This document shows, one piece after another, positions 1 to 6,447 of a stretch of DNA of 6,582 bases; position 1 is the stretch's first letter; each line of letters opens with the position of its first letter. Below the pieces are notes generated by a model that saw nothing but the letters and a program-made list of their open reading frames with translations, ran no database searches and had not been told where the DNA came from. Source of the DNA: Thermoleophilaceae bacterium (lineage in GTDB: Bacteria; Actinomycetota; Thermoleophilia; Solirubrobacterales; JACPNS01); NCBI GenBank assembly GCA_016463365.1, contig JAEMRJ010000117.1:1-6582 (forward strand). The letters run 5' to 3'. Position numbers and translations under genes: made by a program.

Positions 1-55
1 GACGATCGAAGAACTCGAAGCCGACGGCTCGCTCGAGTCGACGCTCTTCTGGTAG
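1..55 (+). CDS. C-terminal end of an unidentified protein (partial)
   Basis: Reading from base 2, the plus strand gives TIEELEADGSLESTLFW followed by a TAG stop at 53-55. Third codon positions are nearly all G or C, as expected for a real gene in this genome, and the minus-strand hydrolase stops at 59, so the two genes converge with 3 bases between their stop codons. Only 17 residues are visible: an acidic stretch (EELEADGSLE) and a hydrophobic end (LFW). This is too little to assign a family. The start and main body lie left of the window. The segment could be chance open frame, but the way the hydrolase ends exactly beside it favours a real convergent gene. Confidence 0.55.
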   Translation, partial: TIEELEADGSLESTLFW

Positions 56-58
56 GTG

Positions 59-2191
59 CTACCGGCCGATAGCGCTGAGCGGCGGGTTGGCCGCAAGCGC
101 GTAGTTGCGTCGCAGCATCAGCTGTTTCGCCGTGACTGAACCGGCCGAGATGCGGCTGCCGCTGGGTCGGATCTGCAGCGAAACGCGCGCGTTGCCGCGG
201 CGACCGCTGAGTGTCAGCGAGTCGCCGGAGCGGTTGTAGTTGATGCGCCCGCTGACCGCGACGCGCCATCCGCCCATGCGCACGGTGCCGTCGACGCGCG
301 GTGCGTCCTCGAGGCTGAGGTTGCCCGATGCGTAGACGCCGGGGACATTGCTGACGCCGTTCAGGATCAGGCCCACCGGGATCAGAGCCAACTGATCAGT
401 GATGTCGTACTCGACTTCCCAGGACCCGCTGCGCAGACCGATGCCGATGTCCATTCCACCAATCAGCGCCTGGTCGAGCGTGTCGCGCACCGCGAGGTAA
501 CCGGAGCTGAGCGTCTGCCGGGCCAGCGCGCAGCTGCTCCCGCGCAGTCCGCGGCAGCTGCCGGGGAAAGCGCGAACCCTTCTGACCGACGTTTCCGGCC
601 GGGGCGCGAGCGGAATCGCCGGCGCGGTCTGGCGGCACCTGCCGTCAGTCGCGCCGAAGATCAGGAAACGCTTGGCCAGCGAGAGGGCGCAGCCGCTGGG
701 GTCGGTGCCGATCACCGAGTGGCCGGAGTTCGGTATACGCACGAGTTCGGCACCAGGGTTGCCGGCCACCGCGCGCTCGCCCCAGACGGTCGGTGTGCGC
801 AGGTCCAGGTCGCCCTGCAGTGCCAGCGTCGGGATGTCTGGCAACGGTCCCTGGGCAATCGCGGGCGGTGTCGGACTCTGCTGCCAGCCGCGGCAGTAAG
901 AAGCGATCGAGTTGTCGCGCGCAGTCGCGCGTGAGAACGGGTAGAACTGCGATTTCGGGATGGCGTTGGCCGCTGCGTTGATCGCCGGCTGGCGGTTGCT
1001 CACGTCGGTGCTGCGCGTCCACGGTGGATCAAAGTCAGCGCAGGTGGTGGCGAAGAACATCGTGTTGCTGAAGTTGGCGAGCGCGAGGGCGTCGCGTCCG
1101 AGCACCCGGTCGCCGGGCTTGCGCGTTGGCGCGCCAGCGGTCGGGCTGGTCCTGGGCAGCGTGGGCGCCAACAGCTTGGCCCCTGTCATGGTCGCGCTGG
1201 AGCCGGTCGCGCCGTTGACGATCGCGAAGAGCCGTTCGAGCTGGGCGTGATCTCCGCTCAGGCTCTCGGTGAGCATGCTCGGGAACTGGTTGTAGATGAA
1301 CGGGTTGATGTCAGCAGAGAAGAGGATGCCGTTGAGCGCCACCGCGTCGATCCGGGACTCGGCGACCTGACCGTCAGGCAGGACCAGGAAAGTTCGTAGT
1401 GGGCGGCGTTCGAGCCTGGACGCGAGCCGGGCGAGGTCAGACACCGGCGAGTCGCCGATCCCGCGGCAACGCGTGCCGCTGCAGATCCGTCGCAGGGCGC
1501 CGCGGGCGGCCGCGATCGAGTCGACATCGAACGCGCCCGGCATGTCGGTCGGGAGCACCGAGTCAAGCAGCAGGGATCTGGTGTTGGCCGGGTGCGCCTG
1601 CGCGTATGCCAGCGCGACCTTCGTCCCGTATGAGACGCCGAAGAACGACGCCTGGGCAACGCCGATGTCGCTACGGATCGCGTCGAGGTCGGCCACGGCC
1701 TCGGCCGTGTTGTAGGAGAAGCGTTGATTCCCGAGCGATACCGAGCAGTCGGTGAAGGGTCGATCGGTGCTCGGGTCGCCGCCGTCCCAGTTGAACGCTC
1801 CCGACTCGATGCGCGGGCAGTTGAGTGGCTCGGACGTGCCCGACCCGCGCTGGTCGACGGCGATCACGTCGTAGCGGTTGGCCCCTTGAAAAGCCTCCGC
1901 CATCAGCTCGACCATCACCTGGGCGGTCTGGCCGGGGCCGCCGGCGATGACGAAGAGCGTGCCCATGCGCGGGCCTTCCGTGGCGGCAAGGCGGACAGCG
2001 CGCACGGTGGTCGTTCCGGGGACTGCGCCGGTGCGGTCCAGCGGCATCACGTAGCTCGCGCAGTCGTAGGCGAGCTCGGCATAAAGGCAGGGCGTCCACG
2101 TGTTCGCAGCGCTGGCAGACGATGCACCAAGGGCCATCGAAGCGGCCACAAGGGCTGCGGCCAGGAAGCCCGTCAGTCGGCCAGAATGCAC
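59..2191 (-). CDS. Exported TAP-like alpha/beta hydrolase with extra C-terminal beta-rich domain
   Basis: A 710-residue secreted serine hydrolase, probably a peptidase or esterase of the proline-iminopeptidase / tripeptidyl-aminopeptidase type. Residues 1-28 form a signal peptide (short Arg-containing start, hydrophobic run FLAAALVAASMALG, likely cleavage after ASA). The W..C.......CASYVMPLD opening is typical of the family. Seen in order are the oxyanion segment GGPG at 84-87, DVIAVDQRGSGTSE from 108, nucleophile Ser187 in GVSYG, catalytic Asp463 in GDLDLRTP and His491 in NSGHS. The last two lie in the TAP-like C-terminal domain. Twelve cysteines suggest disulfides outside the cytoplasm. Residues from about 535 to the end are extra to the family and look beta-rich. 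The GTG at 2191 is chosen because it sits directly before the signal peptide and 17 bases after the DUF1802 stop; the longer open frame to 2350 would put a charged non-signal stretch first and overlap that gene. No good ribosome binding site is seen. The fold is certain; the substrate is not. Confidence 0.9.
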   Translation of the reverse strand: MHSGRLTGFLAAALVAASMALGASSASAANTWTPCLYAELAYDCASYVMPLDRTGAVPGTTTVRAVRLAATEGPRMGTLFVIAGGPGQTAQVMVELMAEAFQGANRYDVIAVDQRGSGTSEPLNCPRIESGAFNWDGGDPSTDRPFTDCSVSLGNQRFSYNTAEAVADLDAIRSDIGVAQASFFGVSYGTKVALAYAQAHPANTRSLLLDSVLPTDMPGAFDVDSIAAARGALRRICSGTRCRGIGDSPVSDLARLASRLERRPLRTFLVLPDGQVAESRIDAVALNGILFSADINPFIYNQFPSMLTESLSGDHAQLERLFAIVNGATGSSATMTGAKLLAPTLPRTSPTAGAPTRKPGDRVLGRDALALANFSNTMFFATTCADFDPPWTRSTDVSNRQPAINAAANAIPKSQFYPFSRATARDNSIASYCRGWQQSPTPPAIAQGPLPDIPTLALQGDLDLRTPTVWGERAVAGNPGAELVRIPNSGHSVIGTDPSGCALSLAKRFLIFGATDGRCRQTAPAIPLAPRPETSVRRVRAFPGSCRGLRGSSCALARQTLSSGYLAVRDTLDQALIGGMDIGIGLRSGSWEVEYDITDQLALIPVGLILNGVSNVPGVYASGNLSLEDAPRVDGTVRMGGWRVAVSGRINYNRSGDSLTLSGRRGNARVSLQIRPSGSRISAGSVTAKQLMLRRNYALAANPPLSAIGR

Positions 2192-2208
2192 CGGCCAAGC
2201 GTAGCTGT

Positions 2209-2847
2209 CTACCGGGCTGCCTGGGCCGGGGCGTCGGCGCCCGAAAGGCGCGCTTCGACATCTGCCTGAATCAGGGCGAATTCGACGTCGGAAACCACCG
2301 CTGTGCCCTCGAAGGGAAGCTCGCGCTGCACGTCGATCCAGGACTTGCAACCGATGTACTCGTCGGCGACGCGAATCGTCACCGGACGGGGAATCCTGTA
2401 GGTGCGCAGGAGCAGCACGTGCAGCGGGTGGCGCGGCTTCCAGTTGAGGCGCTTTGCTGCATATTCGCTCGTCCAGACGTGGTACGGCACAAGCGACTCA
2501 AGAGCGTCGGGCCGGGTGATCTCGTAGTTGGCCACCACCTCTGCCCACGCACGCAGCCGGACGCTGACCGGCTGGGCGACCGGGACACCCGATTCCATCA
2601 TCCTCGCCGTCGGCGCCGGGGGATTCCAGACGCCGTCCTCAAGTGCACGCTTGAGCTCGGGAACGTGCGATTCGCGCACGAGTCCGGCCTGCTGGTGATC
2701 GAAGGTGGGGTAGAGGAAAAACCGCTTGCCCACGACCTCGAAGTGCTTGTTCTCTTCGCGGATGCCGCCCTTGCGCAGCGTCACCAGTTGCTCGCCCTCG
2801 GCGAGTGCGCGCACGGTGACAGCCCATTCTTTGAGTGCGATCGGCAT
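2209..2847 (-). CDS. DUF1802 family protein
   Basis: A 212-residue soluble protein matching my recollection of the DUF1802 family (function unknown). The recognisable block is near the N-terminus: ALKEWAVTVRALAEGEQ at 4-20, then LRKGGIREENKHFEV at 24-38 and FFLYPTFDHQ at 43-52. A second conserved-looking part runs from about 95 to 155 (RLRAWAEVV, then SLVPYHVWTSEYAAKRLNWKP and PLHVLLLRTYRIPRP). No signal peptide, membrane helix or recognised catalytic motif is visible. The ATG at 2847 is forced: an in-frame TAG lies immediately before it and the next Met is at residue 83. The gene starts 20 bases after hyuB ends and stops 17 bases before the hydrolase start, so it is probably co-transcribed with both. 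A ribosome binding site is not obvious. Alanine-rich residues 204-212 look like an unstructured tail. Confidence 0.88.
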   Translation of the reverse strand: MPIALKEWAVTVRALAEGEQLVTLRKGGIREENKHFEVVGKRFFLYPTFDHQQAGLVRESHVPELKRALEDGVWNPPAPTARMMESGVPVAQPVSVRLRAWAEVVANYEITRPDALESLVPYHVWTSEYAAKRLNWKPRHPLHVLLLRTYRIPRPVTIRVADEYIGCKSWIDVQRELPFEGTAVVSDVEFALIQADVEARLSGADAPAQAAR

Positions 2848-2867
2848 CTACGCGATCTTAGTGACGG

Positions 2868-4379
2868 TCAGGGAGATCCGAACCCGCCTCCGCCCGGCGT
2901 CTCGATCCGTAGGCGAGAACCGGCAGTCAGCACGCCGACTGACTTGGCCGAAATCCGCTCCCCGTCGATCGAGTCCGAGCCGGTCGCGCCGTCTGATCCG
3001 CCGCTCGCCCCGGCGGGTGCGTGGCGACGTCGTTCTGCGATCAGCGAATAGCGCATGTCGGTCAGGGCCTCGATGTCGCGGATCAGGCCGTTTCCACCGG
3101 GGTTGGCGCCCGCTCCGCCACTGTCGCGCCGGATCGCATATTCGTGGACGCGCAGCGGGAACTCAAGCTCGAGCGCTTCGACCGGCGTGTTGAGCGTGTT
3201 GCTCATGGCGACGTGTACGGCGCTCGGCCCCGGCGCGTCCGGTTGTCCGGCCTGTCCTCCGCCGAAAGTCTCGTAATGGGTGAAGTCGTGGTTGCCGAGC
3301 GTGAGGTTGTTCATCGTGCCCTGTCCCTGTGCGCGTCCGAAGGCACGCATCACGAGGTCGGCGACCCGGCTGGAGGTCTCGACGTTGCCGGCAGCCACCG
3401 CGGCAGGAGCGTGGGCATTGAGAATCGTGCCGAGCGGGGCGATCACCGTGACCGGCCTCCAGGCGCCCGCGCAAGCCGGAGCATCGGGTGCCACCAGAGC
3501 GCGTATCGCGAAGAAACACGCGGACTCGGTCACTGCGAGCGGACAGTTGAGATTGCCGCCGTGCTGGGGATCGGTTCCGGTGAAATCCAGCGTCACCTCG
3601 TCACCGGTGACTCGTGCGCACAGGCGCAGAGTGATGTCCTGGGTCGTGCCGTCGACGTCGGCTTCGAGGAAGTCCTCGGCCACGAATTCACCGTCTGGAA
3701 GCTGCGCCACGCCGGCGCGCGCGAGTCGATCGGCATAGTCGAGCACAGCTGCGGTCGACTCGCGGTAGATCGACTCCCCGTAGCGCTCTGCGAACTCGCG
3801 GATTCTTACTTCACCGCGGCGGCAGGCTGCGAGCTGCGCGCGCAGATCGGCAGCCCGTTGCTGCGGGTGGCGCATCTGGTTGATCAGGTTTTCGAGCAGC
3901 TCAGCGTCCAGTTCGCCGTCGGCGGCCAGGCGGGTCGGCGGAATCACGACGCCCTCTTCGCCGAGCGTGCGGCTGTCGGCAGGCATGCTGCCGGGTTCGC
4001 GCCCGCCCACGTCTGCGTGGTGGGCGCGGCAGGCGGCGAAACCCAGGTGGCTGCCGTCGACGCTGAACACCGGGGTGACGATCGTGATGTCCGGGAGATG
4101 CGTGCCGCCGCTGAACGGGTCGTTGAGGATCCAGGCGTCCCCGGGGGCGTGCGCGAACTCCACAACCGCTGCCACGGAGGCCGGCATCGCCCCCAGATGC
4201 ACCGGTATGTGCTCGGCCTGCATGGTCATCTGCCCGTCGGCGTCAAAGACGCCGGTCGAGCAGTCGCGCCGCTCTTTGATGTTGGCCGAGTGGGCCGCGC
4301 GGATCAGGACTTCGCCCATCTCCTCACAGGCCGCTGCGAGGGAGCCGGCCGCAACTCGGAGCATCACCGGGTCGATCAC
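2868..4379 (-). CDS. hyuB: Hydantoinase B / oxoprolinase family subunit (HyuB-like)
   Basis: A 503-residue HyuB-type subunit, which acts with HyuA in ATP-dependent opening of cyclic amides (N-methylhydantoin, 5-oxoproline) or, in relatives, carboxylation of ketones. Family blocks are all present and ordered: EEMGEVLIRAAHSANIKERRD (19-39), EHIPVHLGAMP (56-66), NDPFSGGTHLPDIT (86-99), RAHHADVGG (118-126), SMPADS (131-136), LDFTGTDPQ (264-272), ETFGGGQAG (370-378), SNTLNTPVEALE (393-404) and the closing ETPGGGGFG (493-501). The His and Asp residues of HLPD and AHHAD are the probable metal site (inference). Length is close to the family norm of about 500-550. The GTG at 4379 is preferred over the open frame reaching 4559: it overlaps the hyuA stop as GTGA, has GGAAAG about 10 bases upstream, and places the family start VIDPVMLRVAAGSL correctly. 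The Arg-rich upstream reading is the hyuA gene out of frame. An ATG at 4364 is a weaker alternative. The symbol gives the family, not a proven substrate. Confidence 0.93.
   Translation of the reverse strand: MIDPVMLRVAAGSLAAACEEMGEVLIRAAHSANIKERRDCSTGVFDADGQMTMQAEHIPVHLGAMPASVAAVVEFAHAPGDAWILNDPFSGGTHLPDITIVTPVFSVDGSHLGFAACRAHHADVGGREPGSMPADSRTLGEEGVVIPPTRLAADGELDAELLENLINQMRHPQQRAADLRAQLAACRRGEVRIREFAERYGESIYRESTAAVLDYADRLARAGVAQLPDGEFVAEDFLEADVDGTTQDITLRLCARVTGDEVTLDFTGTDPQHGGNLNCPLAVTESACFFAIRALVAPDAPACAGAWRPVTVIAPLGTILNAHAPAAVAAGNVETSSRVADLVMRAFGRAQGQGTMNNLTLGNHDFTHYETFGGGQAGQPDAPGPSAVHVAMSNTLNTPVEALELEFPLRVHEYAIRRDSGGAGANPGGNGLIRDIEALTDMRYSLIAERRRHAPAGASGGSDGATGSDSIDGERISAKSVGVLTAGSRLRIETPGGGGFGSP
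4376..4379 (-). promoter_or_regulatory. GTGA stop-start overlap coupling hyuA to hyuB
   Basis: Read on the minus strand the four bases are GTGA: the TGA ends hyuA and the GTG starts hyuB. Such overlaps usually couple translation so that two subunits of one enzyme are made in fixed ratio, which fits HyuA and HyuB. A purine-rich GGAAAG inside the last hyuA codons, about 10 bases upstream, can serve as ribosome binding site. Confidence 0.75.
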
Positions 4380-6379
4380 GCTGCGGCTACTTTCCTGCGG
4401 TCGAGCACGACGTCGCCTTCGATGCTCTTCGCGATCCAGCCCGGCGGCACGACGATCGTTGCCTGGGCCTGGTCGATCAGTGCCGGGCCGTTCACGCTGG
4501 TCCCCGGTGGAGGCGCCTCGACGAGCACGACCGCATCGTGCTGCCTTCCGCCGAACCACGCGGCGCGCGACGTGTCGCTGACGCTTGCGCGCGGGCTCGC
4601 TCCGGGCGACCGGATCTCGCCTGAACTGCTTGAAACGCTTACCCGCAGAGTCACAAGTTCGATGCTCGCACCGGGTTCCGAGAAGCCGAATCGTTCTTCG
4701 TGGGCGAGGTGAAAGGCGTCCGCGAGCTGCGAGTACCGCTCGACGCTCACGGGAAGCTCGAAGGCCTGACCCGTGTAGCGCAGTTCGTGGACGGCAGCAG
4801 AAACGCAGTCCTCGCTCTCACCGAGCTCTGACCGTGCTGCGGTGGAGAGTGCCTCCCGGACGGCGTCCAGCTCGAGCTCGTCGAGCTGGTCCAGCGGCAC
4901 GACCAGACTCTGGGAACGGTCTCGACGACGACCTGCGGCCGCGATGCCCCAGGCCGAGAGCACGCCGCAGGCGGCCGGGCAGATGACGCGATCGATCTCG
5001 AGCGCTTCTGCGATCGCCGCGCCGTGCATCGGGCCTGCGCCGCCGAACGCCACCAGCGCGTGATCGCGCGGATCGACCCCGCGGGCCACGGTCGCCGCGG
5101 TCGTCGCTCGAAGCATCTCGAGGTTGGCGATCTCGACGATCCCGGCGGCGGTCGTCAACGCACTCATCCCGAGTTGATCTCCGAGTCGGACGAGCGCGCG
5201 CTCTGCCGCGCCTCGGTCGAGCGCGAGCCCGCCCGCGAGCGCGGAGTCCTCCGAGAGGTAGCCGAGTACGAGATTCGCGTCAGTGACCGTGGCCTGCTCG
5301 CCGCCGTGCCCGTAACAGGCCGGGCCGGGCCGCGCCCCGGCCGATCGCGGCCCGACGCGCAGCGCGCCGCCTGCGTCACGCCAGGCAATCGATCCACCGC
5401 CTGCGCCGACAGTCGAAACGTCGACTGCGGGCAACGCGACGGGGCGTCCGCCGATCTCACGCGAGGCCGAGACTTCGACCAACCCGTCGTGCACGAGTGA
5501 AATATCAGTTGAGGTGCCGCCCATGTCAAACGCGAGGGCGCGCGGCTCGCCTCTGCGTTGCGCGCTCCTGGCGGCACCGACGGCGCCGCCGGCAGGTCCG
5601 GACAGGACCGTCCATGAAGCGTTGCGCCCGGCGACTTCTGCCGGAACCGTTCCGCCGTTGCTGAGCATCACCTGCGGGGTCGGGAGCCCGGCCGCGAGTG
5701 AGCGCTCGGCCAGGCGTCCGAGGTAGCCCGACAGCAGAGGACTGAGCGCGGCGTCCGCGATCGTTGTCGCGCATCGCTCGTACTCGCGAAATGTGCCGAC
5801 CGCTTCATGTGAGAGCGAGACGTGCAGGGTGGGGTCGATGTCCCGGGCGAGCTCGCGGATCATCTTCTCGTGTTCGGGAAAGCGAAAAGCAAAGAGCAGG
5901 CAGACTGCCAGCGACTCCGCTCCGACCTTCAGCGCTGCCTCGACCGCCGCGCAGACGCTCTCAGGACTCAGCGGCTCGATCACGCCGTCGGGTCCGCAGC
6001 GTTCATGCACCCCGAAGCGCAGCTCAGGCGGAACGATCGGTTCCGGTCGAGCCTTGCCCAGGCGGTAGAGATCAGCCCTGTTCTGGCGACCGAGCTCTTC
6101 AAGGTCGGTGAATCCATCGGTCGTGAGCAGCGCGGTCCTTGCAAAGCGACCTTCGAGCAGCGCGTTGGTCGTGACCGTCATTCCGTGGACGAACTGGTCG
6201 ACCGAGTCCGGTTCGAGACGGCCGGCTTCTAGCGCCTCGAGCGCCGCTGTCAGTACGCCGATCGACTGGTCCTCAGACGTGGTCGGAGTTTTGGCGGTGA
6301 ACACACCGCTCGGGCAGCTGACCACTGCATCGGTGAAGGTGCCGCCGACGTCGACGGCGAGTGTCGTGCGCGCGGTCAC
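4376..6379 (-). CDS. hyuA: Hydantoinase A / oxoprolinase family ATPase subunit (HyuA-like)
   Basis: A 667-residue cytoplasmic HyuA-type subunit with an actin-like ATPase core, which couples ATP cleavage to activation of a substrate carbonyl in partnership with HyuB. The N-terminal Hydant_A_N region (about 5-185) opens with the phosphate motif DVGGTFTD (10-17) and contains HGMTVTTNALLEG (65-77). The central hydantoinase_A domain (about 200-490) has SGPAGGAVGA (260-269), the second phosphate motif DMGGTSTD (285-292), VGAGGGSIA (324-332), GPACYGHGG (352-360) with TVTDANLVLG following, and FGGAGPMHG (445-453). The C-terminal domain (about 500-667) has YTGQAFELPV (535-544) and GPALIDQAQATIVVPPGW (631-648). 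All key motifs are intact and the length is only slightly below the usual 680-700. The start codon is GTG at 6379, directly before the conserved beta strand TLAVDVGG; no Shine-Dalgarno sequence is visible. The gene heads the cluster and overlaps hyuB by four bases. The substrate (hydantoin, 5-oxoproline or other) cannot be decided here. Confidence 0.94.
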   Translation of the reverse strand: MTARTTLAVDVGGTFTDAVVSCPSGVFTAKTPTTSEDQSIGVLTAALEALEAGRLEPDSVDQFVHGMTVTTNALLEGRFARTALLTTDGFTDLEELGRQNRADLYRLGKARPEPIVPPELRFGVHERCGPDGVIEPLSPESVCAAVEAALKVGAESLAVCLLFAFRFPEHEKMIRELARDIDPTLHVSLSHEAVGTFREYERCATTIADAALSPLLSGYLGRLAERSLAAGLPTPQVMLSNGGTVPAEVAGRNASWTVLSGPAGGAVGAARSAQRRGEPRALAFDMGGTSTDISLVHDGLVEVSASREIGGRPVALPAVDVSTVGAGGGSIAWRDAGGALRVGPRSAGARPGPACYGHGGEQATVTDANLVLGYLSEDSALAGGLALDRGAAERALVRLGDQLGMSALTTAAGIVEIANLEMLRATTAATVARGVDPRDHALVAFGGAGPMHGAAIAEALEIDRVICPAACGVLSAWGIAAAGRRRDRSQSLVVPLDQLDELELDAVREALSTAARSELGESEDCVSAAVHELRYTGQAFELPVSVERYSQLADAFHLAHEERFGFSEPGASIELVTLRVSVSSSSGEIRSPGASPRASVSDTSRAAWFGGRQHDAVVLVEAPPPGTSVNGPALIDQAQATIVVPPGWIAKSIEGDVVLDRRKVAAA

Positions 6380-6447
6380 GACGGAGACGTTAAACGCCAG
6401 AGGGAGCCTTGCGGCTCCCTCTGGCAGTCCAACGTTCGAAGGGCGTT
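6380..6447. other. Short intergenic spacer upstream of hyuA
   Basis: These 68 bases separate the stop of the right-hand gene from the GTG of hyuA. They hold the hairpin at 6396-6425 and only 16 further bases before hyuA. No clear -10/-35 pair and no Shine-Dalgarno sequence is seen on the minus strand. The short AT-rich TTTAAC about 10 bases before the GTG is the only candidate -10-like element and is a poor match. So the cluster is either read through from the right-hand gene, started from a promoter inside that gene, or started leaderless at or near the GTG. Confidence 0.5.
6396..6425 (-). terminator. Perfect 13-bp stem-loop, probable terminator of the right-hand gene
   Basis: The arms at 6396-6408 and 6413-6425 are perfectly complementary over 13 bp and enclose a 4-base loop. 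On the minus strand it reads GCCAGAGGGAGCC, loop GCAA (a stable GNRA tetraloop), then the matching arm, followed by GTTTAAC. It begins 22 bases after the stop codon of the right-hand gene, a normal distance for an intrinsic terminator. The U-run after the stem is short (three T), as is common in high-GC actinobacteria, so efficiency is uncertain. It could act instead as an attenuator or RNA-stability hairpin between that gene and hyuA. Confidence 0.65.

Noticed and set aside
2192..2350. Possible 53-residue N-terminal extension of the hydrolase
   Set aside because: It would overlap the end of the DUF1802 gene and place Arg-rich sequence ahead of a clear signal peptide; it is the DUF1802 C-terminal coding region read out of frame.
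2122..3051. Plus-strand open frame of 309 codons opposite the DUF1802 gene
   Set aside because: It spans three real genes on the other strand, has low-complexity Arg/Pro-rich ends and no domain; a shadow of GC bias.
4380..4559. Possible 60-residue N-terminal extension of HyuB
   Set aside because: The extension is Arg-rich (EEHRRRRRARPQESSRS), overlaps the conserved hyuA C-terminus out of frame and has no counterpart in HyuB proteins I know; the GTG at 4379 fits the family start.
3021..4712. Plus-strand open frame of 563 codons lying opposite hyuB and the end of hyuA
   Set aside because: It is antisense to a protein with every HyuB family motif intact, its translation is Arg/Ala/Gly/Val-rich with no recognisable domain, and long antisense frames are expected in high-GC DNA with biased third positions.
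4867..4889. Perfect 9-bp inverted repeat CCAGCTCGA / TCGAGCTGG with a 5-base spacer
   Set aside because: It lies inside hyuA where the protein reads LDQLDELELD; repeated Leu, Glu and Asp codons (CTC/CTG, GAG, GAC) produce such palindromes by chance. An internal structure cannot be excluded but nothing else supports it.
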